This document shows, in pieces, positions 22,079-29,853 of a stretch of 64,000 nt of DNA. This DNA is from AC-32 sp963763475 (lineage in GTDB: Bacteria; Actinomycetota; Thermoleophilia; Gaiellales; Gaiellaceae), in assembly GCA_963763475.1 (NCBI GenBank), contig CAVXOR010000004.1:248001-312000 (forward strand). Reading direction: 5' to 3'. Under the pieces are notes generated by a model. That model was not told the DNA's origin, made no database searches, and saw only the letters and a program-made list of their open reading frames with translations. The first letter of the stretch is position 1. Each line of letters starts with the position of its first letter. The translations under genes and the position numbers were made by a program.

Positions 22079-22930
22079 ATGACTTCGATCGACCAGCGGG
22101 CCGTCAAGCAGCCCGCGCAAGAGGCTCGTAGCCGCGGTCGTAGCGGCACCGGGTGGTACGCATGGCTCGCGCGCGCCGGGCTGGTGGCAAAGGGCGTGTC
22201 GTACGGGATCGTCGGTCTGCTCGCGGTCGCGCTTGCGGCCGGGCACGGCGGCACCGCGACCAGCCGCGAAGGCGCCCTGCACGCCCTCGCCCAGGAGAGC
22301 TTCGGCCAGATCGTGCTGATCCTGCTGGTGATCGGCTTCGTGGCGTACGTGCTCTGGCGCCTGGTGCAGGCGTTCGCGATGCCCACCGACGACGGCAAGG
22401 ACTGGCTCAAGCGAGCCGGGTTCGTCGGCCGGGCCGCGATCTATAGCGGGCTCGCCTTTTCGACGCTGTCGATCCTGCTCGGCGACGGCGGCGGCTCGTC
22501 GCAGACCGGCAAGGCGCACAAGACGACCGCAATGGTGCTCTCGTGGCCCGCGGGCACCTGGCTGGTCGGCCTGGGCGGCGCGGTCTTGATCGGCGTCGGG
22601 CTCTGGAACGCGTATCGCGGGCTCGCCCGGAAGTTCGAGGACAAATGGAACACCGGCCACATGGGCGGAGCGGCCAAGCGCTGGGGCGGCCGGGCCGGCG
22701 TCGTCGGTCATCTCGCCCGCGCGGTCGTCTTCACCCTGATCGGTGTCTTCGTGATCCGCGCGGCGTTGCAGTACGACCCGAAGGAGGCGATCGGACTCGA
22801 CGGCGCGCTGCAGAAGCTCGCGAGCGCCGACTACGGGCCATACCTGCTGGGGCTCACCGCCGCCGGCCTGATCGCGTACGGCCTCTACTGCCTGGCCGAC
22901 GCGCGCTTCCGAGACGTCTCCGCCTCCTAG
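22079..22930 (+). CDS. DUF1206 membrane protein
   Basis: A 283-aa integral membrane protein made of three similar units of two helices, the DUF1206 layout. Each unit opens with a pattern like LARAGLVAKGVSYGIVGLLA, LKRAGFVGRAAIYSGLAF or GHLARAVVFTLIGVFVIRAA and ends with a glycine-rich helix (YVLWRLVQAF, GVGLWNAYRG, AYGLYCLADARFR). Role unknown; members are common in Actinomycetota. The TAG stop interlocks with that of the small convergent gene (CTAG). Confidence 0.88.
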   Translation: MTSIDQRAVKQPAQEARSRGRSGTGWYAWLARAGLVAKGVSYGIVGLLAVALAAGHGGTATSREGALHALAQESFGQIVLILLVIGFVAYVLWRLVQAFAMPTDDGKDWLKRAGFVGRAAIYSGLAFSTLSILLGDGGGSSQTGKAHKTTAMVLSWPAGTWLVGLGGAVLIGVGLWNAYRGLARKFEDKWNTGHMGGAAKRWGGRAGVVGHLARAVVFTLIGVFVIRAALQYDPKEAIGLDGALQKLASADYGPYLLGLTAAGLIAYGLYCLADARFRDVSAS

Positions 22931-23163
22931 TTCGAGCGGTCGCGCTCGCGGCGTTCCTGGGGCGACAGCCCTTCCTGTGGCGCTCCGCCGGGGCCGCTCA
23001 TCACGACGCCATCGGCCTCGATCACCTCGGTCGGCTCGGCATGCCGGTACTCCTCGTTCTGGAGCCCGCCACGCGGATCGCCCTCGACCTCGAGCGCCTC
23101 GGGATCGCCCTGCTGCTTGTTCGCGCGGTGCTTCTCGCCGCGCTTGCGCCATCGCCCTAGCAT
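22927..23163 (-). CDS. Small charged protein of unknown function
   Basis: A 78-aa hydrophilic protein with a basic start (LGRWRKRGEKHRANK) and an acidic middle (DPEALEVEGDP, PTEVIEADG), and no membrane helix or recognised domain. Start ATG 23163. Its stop codon shares CTAG with the convergent DUF1206 gene, as two other convergent pairs here do, which supports it being real. It is divergent from tRNA-Glu. Confidence 0.5.
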   Translation of the reverse strand: MLGRWRKRGEKHRANKQQGDPEALEVEGDPRGGLQNEEYRHAEPTEVIEADGVVMSGPGGAPQEGLSPQERRERDRSN

Positions 23164-23206
23164 GCCTCGGTTCTGCCCGGTCGTCGCTACACTAAGCCTC
23201 CGCCGC

Positions 23207-23279
23207 GGCGCATTCGTCTAGTGGCCTAGGACACCGCCCTCTCACGGCGGCGGCACGGGTTCGAATCCCGTATGCGCCT
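23207..23279 (+). tRNA. tRNA-Glu (anticodon CUC)
   Basis: Acceptor GGCGCAT (23207-23213) pairs with ATGCGCC (23272-23278). Anticodon stem CCGCC/GGCGG with loop CTCTCAC gives anticodon CTC at 23241-23243. T-arm ACGGGTTCGAATCCCGT. No CCA is encoded. Its last 21 nt recur, with 3 differences, at 24126-24146. Confidence 0.95.
23259..23279 (+). repeat. tRNA-Glu 3' end as possible attachment-site core (left copy)
   Basis: The 21-nt T-arm/acceptor end of tRNA-Glu is repeated directly 867 bp downstream with 18 of 21 matches. tRNA 3' ends are common integration sites. No integrase gene lies between the copies, so this can only be a remnant. Confidence 0.4.
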
Positions 23280-23286
23280 TTTAGGG

Positions 23287-23365
23287 GTGCGCAGTTGAGC
23301 TGATTCCGCTCAACCAGCGCACGGAACGCGAGCATCTGCCGGGTAAGCACAGATCGTGCATACCC
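23287..23365. other. Two strong hairpins downstream of tRNA-Glu
   Basis: First hairpin at 23287-23322: stem GTGCGC-A-GTTGAGC with GCTCAAC-CA-GCGCAC, loop TGATTCC. Second at 23341-23365: GGGTAAGCAC with GTGCATACCC, one mismatch, 5-nt loop. Neither has a T-run. They may end tRNA-Glu transcription, end the opposing DUF11-type gene (stop at 23440), or be arms of an old integration site. No gene is seen in 23281-23439. Confidence 0.45.
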
Positions 23366-23439
23366 AGCACCTCGCGCACGATCAAGCGCGTACCACGGCG
23401 CCTGATTACCGGCCCTTCAGCAGAGGAGGGGCGCGATGC

Positions 23440-23976
23440 TCAGCACGCCGACCGTGGGCCGCACTTACTCAGCACGCCAATCGTGAGGGGCGTCTGAGCG
23501 AAGATGAAGCTGACCATGCCCCTCGCCCTGGCGTAGCCGGTGTTGATGACCACGCCACCCGGGGCCGACGGTGACACTCGCATCCGGAAGTTGAAGACCA
23601 GCGTTCCTCCGACGGGCAGGCGAGCGAACCTCCTGCAGAGGGATCTGCGCGAACCGCTTACGAACCCAGGAGGCGCGCTCACGAGCGTCAACCTGAGCGG
23701 AACCTGGGTACAGACCCGCACCAGACTGGCGGTCGTAGTGCCGACGTTGGAGACTCGCAGCAGGTAGGTGACGGTCTGCCCGCGGGTCGCGGTGCGTGGT
23801 GTCACCCGCAAGCCGATCTTGAGTTGGGTCGCGGCGGCGCTGAGCGGGGCGACCGCGGGCTTCTTCGTCCGCAGGCTCCCGGAGGCGGTGCCACCGATGC
23901 CCGCAGAGACGACCAGCAACGCGCCAACTACGAGGGCGGCGACTGCGGCGACGCGTCGGACGGCGACACGGCACAT
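23440..23976 (-). CDS. Secreted DUF11/CARDB-like single-domain protein
   Basis: A 178-aa protein with a signal peptide (basic VRRVAAVAALVVGALLVVSAG, cut near residue 30), then one immunoglobulin-like repeat of the DUF11 type: IGLRVTPRTATRGQTVTYLLRVSNVGTTTA (split here: TRGQTVTYLLRVSNVG is the hallmark), ARLPVGGTLVFNFRMRV and GVVINTGYARA. A Cys pair (VCTQVP, SLCRRF) may form a disulfide. Such domains are found in cell-surface or adhesive proteins. It stands alone between two copies of the tRNA-Glu end. A TAGGTT box ends 6 nt before the ATG. Confidence 0.72.
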   Translation of the reverse strand: MCRVAVRRVAAVAALVVGALLVVSAGIGGTASGSLRTKKPAVAPLSAAATQLKIGLRVTPRTATRGQTVTYLLRVSNVGTTTASLVRVCTQVPLRLTLVSAPPGFVSGSRRSLCRRFARLPVGGTLVFNFRMRVSPSAPGGVVINTGYARARGMVSFIFAQTPLTIGVLSKCGPRSAC

Positions 23977-24125
23977 GGTGCGAACCTATACAAAAAGGGC
24001 GCCGGCTGTAAAGGGCCACCCGGTTGCCGAGGCCGCGACATCTTCGACCAAGGCCGTCGACGGCGCCGTTTGGTGCCTACCCCGGTGCAACCTCGGGGAG
24101 CAGAAGTGGCCGACTGGCAGGCAGC

Positions 24126-24146
24126 GTTCGAGTTTCGTATGCGCCT
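24126..24146 (+). repeat. Imperfect copy of the tRNA-Glu 3' end (right copy)
   Basis: GTTCGAGTTTCGTATGCGCC plus T matches the tRNA-Glu end at 18 of 21 positions in direct orientation. It lies in the 223-bp gene-free stretch 23977-24199, in which I see nothing else. Confidence 0.4.
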
Positions 24147-24199
24147 CCTCAAGAGCCTCAACGCCCGCCTGTGTGGACGCACTGGGCGTGAAGGCTCGC

Positions 24200-25714
24200 C
24201 TACGCGCCGAGCTCGGCGAGCAGCGGGCCCGTGTCGAGCGGCTCGAAGCCGATCCGGGCCGCGATCTCCTCGCTCGCGGGCTTCGTGCCCTCGAGGAAGA
24301 GCTCGCGCAGGCGGTCGCCCGTCTGCTTGCTCGCCCACCACTCCTCGCCGACCTCGCGCTCGAGGTACGACCGGAGCTGGGCCGCGCGGATCCAGGCCCG
24401 TAGGTAGTCGGCCGAGTAGAAGCCCGCGTCCATGTCGGCCAGGAAGCCCTCGCGCCGGTACACCATCCCGGTGGCAGCGGTGAGACGCTCGGCATAGCCG
24501 GCGTCCGTGCCGCCGTCGTCGGCGAAGCGGCCCCAGAAGTCCAGCTCAAACTGGAGCTTGGCCGCGTAGCGGCGGAACAGCAGCGCTTCCATGAAGACCG
24601 TCGCCTCGGCGTTCTGCTCGGCCTCCTCGTCGGAGAGCCCGAAGTAGCGCGCGTGCCAGCCCGGCTGGCGGGAGATCGCCTCGACGATGTACGAGTAGAT
24701 CTCCGTCAGCGCGTGGTCACGCGAGATGTTGCGGAACGTGTACGGCAGTGAGGGGTCGCAGCCGGCGTAGTGGAGCGCGTGGCCGGCCTCGTGCAGGAAG
24801 GCTTGGTAGTCGTGCAGGCCGCCCTGCGCGCGCGTGATCAGGTGGACGACCTTGGGCGGGTCGGCGGGGATCACGCAGGCCCGCGGCGATTTCTGCGGCC
24901 GGTCGTCGAGGTCGAGCTTGATGTTCGGCTCGTTTTCCAGGTCGAAGCCGAGTCGCGAGAGCGTGTCCATGCAGGTCGGAACGGCCTGCTCCTTCGTGTA
25001 GATCGCCTCCAGCGGCGAGAGGCGGCGCAGATAGGCGACGTGCGAGGAGCTCGGCATCTCCTCGCGCTCGGGGCCGAGCAGTCGCTCGAGCCAGCGCTCG
25101 AGCAGCCGGCCGTAGACGTCGGAGACCGCCTCGCTCGCGGCTGCCAACGCGCGCTCGAGCTCGCGGATCGAGATGCCCTTCTCCTCCTCGTTCCGCTCGA
25201 CGGCGCTCTCGATCCCGCTCACGTCGGCCTCGAGCTTCTCGCCCGCGCGCAGCACATCGAGCCGCTCGTCGTTGAAGGTCGCCGAGACGTCGTTCGCGAG
25301 CCGGCCGAGCTCGTCGCGGTCGCCGTAGTCCGGCAGCACCGCGAGCTGCGCCTGGGCCGTCCTCAGCGGCAGCTGCTCGCCCTTGAACTCGACCCGCGCG
25401 GCCAGGACCGCGTTCTCGAGCGCGTCCTCGCGCTCGGCCAGCTCGGCGGAGATGAGGCCGGCCTCGCAGGTCTTGCGCAGCCGGTAGAGCCGCTCGCGCT
25501 CCCCGTCCTCCGCTACCTCGGACTCGGCGTCGCGGAGAGCGGCGAGCTGGTCACGCGTGAACAGCTCGGCGTAACGCGCCACGATCTCGGCGCGTTCGGA
25601 GACCTCCTTCTCGCCGACGCGCACCGCCCGGCCTTCCTCGGCACGCTCGGCGAGGTACTGCCGCAGGCGCGACTCGTAATCGGCCGGCCGGAGGACGGAA
25701 GGGGTCACGCTCAT
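24200..25714 (-). CDS. HExxH metallopeptidase-like protein (M3/M32-type)
   Basis: A 504-aa protein. The first half is helical and charged (RAEEGRAVRVGEKEVSERAE, long coiled helices). The zinc site LHEAGHALHYA (HExxH as HEAGH) is at about residue 310, with the third ligand probably Glu in ALTEIYSYIVEAIS. The end DAGFYSADYLRAWIRAAQLR resembles oligoendopeptidase F and M32 carboxypeptidase C-termini. No signal peptide, so it is cytosolic. It may trim peptides, but the family cannot be fixed by eye. Start ATG 25714, 13 nt after the response-regulator stop. Confidence 0.7.
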   Translation of the reverse strand: MSVTPSVLRPADYESRLRQYLAERAEEGRAVRVGEKEVSERAEIVARYAELFTRDQLAALRDAESEVAEDGERERLYRLRKTCEAGLISAELAEREDALENAVLAARVEFKGEQLPLRTAQAQLAVLPDYGDRDELGRLANDVSATFNDERLDVLRAGEKLEADVSGIESAVERNEEEKGISIRELERALAAASEAVSDVYGRLLERWLERLLGPEREEMPSSSHVAYLRRLSPLEAIYTKEQAVPTCMDTLSRLGFDLENEPNIKLDLDDRPQKSPRACVIPADPPKVVHLITRAQGGLHDYQAFLHEAGHALHYAGCDPSLPYTFRNISRDHALTEIYSYIVEAISRQPGWHARYFGLSDEEAEQNAEATVFMEALLFRRYAAKLQFELDFWGRFADDGGTDAGYAERLTAATGMVYRREGFLADMDAGFYSADYLRAWIRAAQLRSYLEREVGEEWWASKQTGDRLRELFLEGTKPASEEIAARIGFEPLDTGPLLAELGA

Positions 25715-25727
25715 CGGAGCGCGGAAT

Positions 25728-26108
25728 CTACCTGTGTGGCGCCAGCGCGCGCACGACGTCGAGCAGCTGCTCGAGCCGGAACGGCTTCGGGACGACGCCG
25801 TCGGCCTCGCTGACGGTGGCCGAGTCGAGCTGGGCGCTGCCGGTGAAGAGGACGACCGGTGCGTCGTGCTCTCGGTCTCGGAGCGAGCGCATCAGGGCAA
25901 GCCCGTCGTCGGCGCCGATGTGGACGTCGAGCAGGAAGAGATCCACCGCGCCCGACGCGAGCGCGTCCTCGGCTGCCGCGACGCTTGGCGCCTCCAGCAC
26001 GTTGTAACCCTCGAGCTCGAGGTTGACCCGGCAGAGCAGGCGCAGCGACGCATCGTCGTCGACGATCAGGATCGTCGGAACGCCGCTCTGGTCGGCCGTT
26101 ACGGACAC
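25728..26108 (-). CDS. Single-domain response regulator (CheY-like)
   Basis: A 126-aa receiver domain with no output domain. The acidic pocket is ILIVDDDAS, the phospho-acceptor Asp is in DLFLLDVHIG, the switch Thr in VLFTGS and the conserved Lys in VVPKPF, so it should be phosphorylatable. No histidine kinase is near. Start GTG 26108. It comes just before the peptidase gene on the same strand (13-nt gap), so the two may share a message. Confidence 0.88.
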   Translation of the reverse strand: MSVTADQSGVPTILIVDDDASLRLLCRVNLELEGYNVLEAPSVAAAEDALASGAVDLFLLDVHIGADDGLALMRSLRDREHDAPVVLFTGSAQLDSATVSEADGVVPKPFRLEQLLDVVRALAPHR

Positions 26109-26138
26109 CGCCGTATCCGTTTGCCCACTTCGGCCGTT

Positions 26139-26158
26139 TTATCACTCAGAAATGATAA
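26139..26158. promoter_or_regulatory. AT-rich inverted repeat between gltX and the response regulator gene
   Basis: TTATCA-N8-TGATAA stands out in this GC-rich sequence. It lies 30 nt upstream of the response-regulator GTG, so it could be an operator. The arms are short and no T-run follows, so a terminator for gltX is less likely. Confidence 0.4.
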
Positions 26159-26219
26159 GGACCGCGGAAGGCATGCCTCAGCCGACACCGATCTTTCGGA
26201 GACGCGCCTGGTTTCTATT

Positions 26220-27494
26220 TCAGCGCGCGCTCGATCCGCTCGCGTCGCCTCGACCGCTGCCCGCCAGGCGCGCCAGGGACTCCTCGCGTCCCAGGAGCTC
26301 CAGGCTCTCGAACAGGCCGGGCGACACCTTCGAGCCGGTGACTGCTAGGCGAATGGGCTGAAACGCGTCGCGCGGCTTGAGCCCGAGCCGCTCGGCCAGC
26401 TCTCGTAAGGTCGCCTCGATCTCGGCGGCCTCGAACGGCTCGACCCCCGAGAGCGCCTCGGCGGCGGCGGGCAGCACCTCCCCGTCGACCTGGCCCTCCG
26501 GCTCGACGCGCGCGAAGAAGAACCCGGCGAAAGCGGGGAACTCGCCTAGCTTCTGGATCTTCTCTTGCACGAGCGGCGCCGCCTTCGCGACGAGCTGCGC
26601 GTCCCACTCGTAGCCCTGCTCACCGAGGAAGATGATCAGCGCATGCGCATACTCCTCGGGCGGCATCCCGCGGAGATAAACGCCGTTCATCCAGTCCAGC
26701 TTCTGGTAGTCGAACGCAGCCGGGCTCGGCTGGACTCGCGTGAGGTCGAATCTTTCGACAAGCTCGTCAGGGCTCATGATCGTCGTCTCTCCGTCCGGAG
26801 CCCAGCCCAGTAACGCGAGGAAGTTCATCAGCGCCGGTGGCACGTAGCCCGCGTCGCGGAACTCCTTCACCGTCACCGCCCCGTGGCGCTTTGACAGCTT
26901 CTTGTTGTCGGTGCCATTTACGTTCGGGACGTGTGCGTACACCGGCACGTCGGCGCCGACCGCGCGGATGAGGTTGATCTGCTTCGGGGTGTTCGAGATG
27001 TGGTCCTCCCCGCGGATCACGTGCGTGATGCCATCCCAGACGTCCTCCATGGGTGAGGCGAAGTTGTACGTCGGCCGTCCGTCGGAACGGACCAGGACGA
27101 GGTCCTCGATCGTCTCGTTCGGGATCTCGATGCGGCCGCGCACGACGTCGTCCCAACCGGTGGTGCCCTCGTCGGGCATGCGGAAGCGGATCGCGCCATC
27201 GTCCTCGTACCCCTTGCCCTCGGCCACCAGCCGCTCGGCGAGCTCGCGGCAATCGTCCATTCGGTCGAGCTGGAACGTGGGCGGGCCGTCCCAGTCGAGC
27301 CCGAGCCAGCGCAGCGATTCCTGGATCTGGTCGACCGCCTCCGCGACCTCGCGGCTCGTGTCGGTGTTCTCGATCCGAAGGTGGAACTCGCCGCCCTTCT
27401 GCCGCGCGAAGAGCCAGTTGAAGAGGGCGGTGCGGACATTGCCGATGTGGAGCAGCCCCGTCGGGCTCGGGGCCATGCGGACGCGAACGGACAT
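26220..27494 (-). CDS. gltX: Glutamyl-tRNA synthetase
   Basis: A 424-aa class Ic synthetase for tRNA-Glu. The HIGH motif is in MAPSPTGLLHIGNVRTALF; GRPTYNFASPMEDVWDGITH, HVIRGEDHISNTPKQI and the KMSKS-like KLSKRHGAVTV follow. The C-terminal anticodon-binding part is shorter than usual (family 465-490 aa), with the cut in the last helical domain. The frame is open to 27671, but ATG 27494 gives the normal N-terminus VRVRMAPSPTG and lies 6 nt behind a TACGCT box. That box overlaps the opposite-facing box of the winged-helix gene. Confidence 0.96.
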   Translation of the reverse strand: MSVRVRMAPSPTGLLHIGNVRTALFNWLFARQKGGEFHLRIENTDTSREVAEAVDQIQESLRWLGLDWDGPPTFQLDRMDDCRELAERLVAEGKGYEDDGAIRFRMPDEGTTGWDDVVRGRIEIPNETIEDLVLVRSDGRPTYNFASPMEDVWDGITHVIRGEDHISNTPKQINLIRAVGADVPVYAHVPNVNGTDNKKLSKRHGAVTVKEFRDAGYVPPALMNFLALLGWAPDGETTIMSPDELVERFDLTRVQPSPAAFDYQKLDWMNGVYLRGMPPEEYAHALIIFLGEQGYEWDAQLVAKAAPLVQEKIQKLGEFPAFAGFFFARVEPEGQVDGEVLPAAAEALSGVEPFEAAEIEATLRELAERLGLKPRDAFQPIRLAVTGSKVSPGLFESLELLGREESLARLAGSGRGDASGSSAR

Positions 27495-27499
27495 GCGGC

Positions 27500-27506
27500 T
27501 AGCGTA
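27500..27506. promoter_or_regulatory. Overlapping bidirectional -10 boxes between gltX and the winged-helix gene
   Basis: TAGCGTA reads TAGCGT on plus (6 nt to GTG 27512) and TACGCT on minus (6 nt to gltX ATG 27494). Only 17 bp separate the two start codons, the same geometry as the ftcD/methyltransferase gap. Confidence 0.55.
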
Positions 27507-27511
27507 CTGCC

Positions 27512-28531
27512 GTGGCCGAGCGCGTCCTGACGCAGCGCGAGCTGAACCGCGCCACGCTCGCGCGGCAGCAGCTGCTCGAGCGCGCACGGATCGGCGTCCT
27601 GCCGGCACTCGAACGAGTCGCCGGTCTCCAGTCGCAGCTCGCCGCGAGCGCCTACGTCGGGCTGTGGACACGGCTGGAGGCCTTCCGGCCTGAGGCTCTC
27701 GACCGTGCGCTACTGAACGGACGTGCTGTGCGCGGCCTGCTGATGCGCGGCACCGTGCACACAGTCGCCGCTCCCGACTTCGCCTCCTTCGGCGCCGGGC
27801 TCGCGGGAGACCCGCCGCCCTGGGTCACGCCGGAGCTCGAGGAGATCGCCGAACGGGTCGCCCAGCCCTTGCGCGAGTTCTGCTCCGAGCCGCGGACGCG
27901 TGGCGAGGTGCTCGGCTGGCTCGAGCGCGAGCACGGCGTGCCGAACGACGGCAGCAACGGCATCTGGTACGCGGTCCGGCTGCGGGCCCGCATCGCGCAC
28001 TCGGCCGAGGCCAGCCGCTGGCGCGCGCCCATCCACAATCCCACTTTCGTCGCGCTGGAGCAGCAAGACGGGGACGGCGAGGCCGCACGTGCGGCGATGG
28101 TCCGCCGCTACCTCGCGGCCTTCGGTCCGGCCACGCGCGCCGAGATCTCGGGCTGGTCGGGACTGAAGGTTCGCCGCTTCGCGCACCTGCTCGACGGCCT
28201 CCGCACCTTCCGCGACGACCGCGGCCGGGAGCTGCTCGACCTGCCGCGCGCGCCGCGCCCGCCCGCCGACACGCCCGCCCCCGTACGGCTGCTGCCGAAG
28301 TTCGACAACGTCCTCATCGACCGGCAGCGCGTCCTTCCGGACGAGTACCGCACCCTCGTCGTGCGCAAGAACGCCGACGTGCAGCCGACGTTCACGGTCG
28401 ACGGCTACGTGGCCGGCGTCTGGCGGGTCGAGAAGAAGCGAGTCGTGACCGAGCCGTTCGCACCGCTGCCACGCATGGCCCGGCGCGAGCTCGAGGATGA
28501 GGCCTCCCGCCTGGGCTCCTGGCTCGGCTAG
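27512..28531 (+). CDS. Winged-helix DNA-binding domain protein (HTH_42/AlkZ-like)
   Basis: A 339-aa protein of the winged-helix family that includes the DNA glycosylases AlkZ and YcaQ. Features are LNRATLARQQLLERARIGVLPALERVAGLQ (N-terminus, read in two parts), GRAVRGLLMRGTVHTVA, LRARIAHSAEASRW, YLAAFGPATRAEISGWSGL (winged helix), PVRLLPKFDNVLIDRQRVL and FTVDGYVAGVWRVEKKRVV. The QxQ or QxD motif used by AlkZ and YcaQ is not clear to me, so a glycosylase role is only a possibility. It lies upstream of nfo, also a DNA-repair gene. Confidence 0.78.
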   Translation: MAERVLTQRELNRATLARQQLLERARIGVLPALERVAGLQSQLAASAYVGLWTRLEAFRPEALDRALLNGRAVRGLLMRGTVHTVAAPDFASFGAGLAGDPPPWVTPELEEIAERVAQPLREFCSEPRTRGEVLGWLEREHGVPNDGSNGIWYAVRLRARIAHSAEASRWRAPIHNPTFVALEQQDGDGEAARAAMVRRYLAAFGPATRAEISGWSGLKVRRFAHLLDGLRTFRDDRGRELLDLPRAPRPPADTPAPVRLLPKFDNVLIDRQRVLPDEYRTLVVRKNADVQPTFTVDGYVAGVWRVEKKRVVTEPFAPLPRMARRELEDEASRLGSWLG

Positions 28532-28534
28532 CGT
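28529..28534 (+). promoter_or_regulatory. -10-like box (TAGCGT) for nfo
   Basis: TAGCGT overlaps the TAG stop of the winged-helix gene and ends 6 nt before the nfo ATG. Confidence 0.5.
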
Positions 28535-28540
28535 CAGCGC

Positions 28541-29446
28541 ATGCTTCTCGGCGGCCACTGCTCGGGCGGGATCAAGAAGGCACTCGAAAACGCGCACTCG
28601 TTCGGGATGGACTCCGTGCAGCTGTTCGCGCAGAGCCCGCGCACCTGGCGCTTTCCCGAGCACGACCCGGCCGATCTCCGAGCGTTCCGGGCCCGGCGCG
28701 AGGAGCTCGGGATCGGCGCGGTCTCGATCCACGCGCTCTACCTGCTCAACCTGGCGAGCCCGAAGGACGACTTCTACGAGAAGAGCGTGGAGACCCTGAG
28801 CAAGACCGTCGACACGGCCTGCGCGATCGGCGCCGAGACGGTGGTCTTCCACGTCGGCTCGCACCTCGGCTCCGGGTTCGAAGCCGGGCTCGAGCGGGTC
28901 GCGCCCGCGCTGGCGGTGGCGCTCGAGCGCTGCGACGACACAACCTGGCTCTGCATGGAGAACGCCGCCGGGACCGGCGCGACGATCGGGCGGTCGCTCG
29001 ACGAGCTGGCAGCGATCTATCACGCGCTCGACGGCCACGAGCGGCTCGGCGTCTGCCTCGACTCGTGCCACCTGTTCGCCTCCGGCTACGACGTCACGAA
29101 GCCGGCGGCGCTCGACGAGCTGTTGGAACACCTCGACCGTGAGATCGGCCTCGACCGCCTCCGCTGCCTGCACGTGAACGACTCGAAGACGCCGCTCGGC
29201 TCGAACCGCGACCGGCACGACAACATCGGCGACGGCTTGATCGGCGACAAGCTGACGGTGTTCCTCGGCCACCCACAGCTACAGGGCCTCCCGGCGCTGC
29301 TCGAGGTCCCGGGCACCGACGGCCATGGACCGGATGCCGAGCAGATGCAGAAGCTACGGAAGCTTCACGCGAAGGCTACGAGGCGATCCGGGCGAACACG
29401 CGGAAGCTCGGCTCGCCGACCGGCAGCTCGTGGAACTCGGGGTTGA
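28541..29446 (+). CDS. nfo: Endonuclease IV (AP endonuclease)
   Basis: A 301-aa TIM-barrel enzyme that cuts 5' to abasic sites in base-excision repair. Zinc-site motifs are IHALYLLNLAS, TVVFHVGSHLGSG, CMENAAGTGATIG, GVCLDSCHLFASGYD, LHVNDSKTPLGSNRDRHDNI and LLEVPGT. The last 30 or so residues are basic and low in complexity (ATRRSGRTRGSSARRPAARG) and overlap the convergent Cys-rich gene by 71 bp. The conserved enzyme already ends near LRKLHAK, so this tail may come from a lost stop. Confidence 0.93.
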   Translation: MLLGGHCSGGIKKALENAHSFGMDSVQLFAQSPRTWRFPEHDPADLRAFRARREELGIGAVSIHALYLLNLASPKDDFYEKSVETLSKTVDTACAIGAETVVFHVGSHLGSGFEAGLERVAPALAVALERCDDTTWLCMENAAGTGATIGRSLDELAAIYHALDGHERLGVCLDSCHLFASGYDVTKPAALDELLEHLDREIGLDRLRCLHVNDSKTPLGSNRDRHDNIGDGLIGDKLTVFLGHPQLQGLPALLEVPGTDGHGPDAEQMQKLRKLHAKATRRSGRTRGSSARRPAARGTRG

Positions 29447-29792
29447 GGCAGCCGAGCTCGTCGCCGCGGCTCTCGTAGCACCCTTCGACCTCGACCCTGC
29501 ACATCGGTAGCGCCGGCGCGGTCGCGCGCACGGCGCCGAAGCCACCGCGCCCGGCTTCGGCCTCGCGCAGCAGGTCGAAGTCGATCTCGACCGCGAAGAC
29601 CTTCATCAGGCAGCCCATGTAGGTGTGCCCGAATTCCTCGTAGGAGTAGACGAAGGGGCACGCGCGCTCGACGCAAGCGCCGGGGTACACGACCTTGTCG
29701 CAGTGGACCTCGCAGCGGCGGCATTCGACCTCGTCCTGTGGGCGGAGCGGAAGCTCGGTCGGCTGGGCGGCCGCCTGCTCGCGTGTCTCCAT
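29376..29792 (-). CDS. Cysteine-rich protein of unknown function
   Basis: A 138-aa soluble protein (from ATG 29792; an upstream TTG at 29828 is possible). The N-terminal half holds six Cys and a His spaced like a small metal-binding module: ECRRCEVHCDKVVYPGACVE, RACPFVYSYEEFGHTYMGCL. The second half has MCRVEVEGCYESRGDELGC and FHELPVGEPSFRVF. The order C-x2-C-x3-C then C-x3-C then C suggests a zinc or iron-sulfur site. I do not recognise the family. It overlaps the end of nfo tail to tail. Confidence 0.65.
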   Translation of the reverse strand: METREQAAAQPTELPLRPQDEVECRRCEVHCDKVVYPGACVERACPFVYSYEEFGHTYMGCLMKVFAVEIDFDLLREAEAGRGGFGAVRATAPALPMCRVEVEGCYESRGDELGCLNPEFHELPVGEPSFRVFARIAS

Positions 29793-29853
29793 GACCGGAT
29801 TGTGTGTGCTGGAGGGCACCCTCCGCAAGACTTGACAACGCGCGGGTTAGGGG

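Noticed and set aside
24200..25714. Toxin or defence-related metalloprotease
   Set aside because: No immunity or defence gene nearby; the layout fits ordinary cytosolic oligopeptidases.
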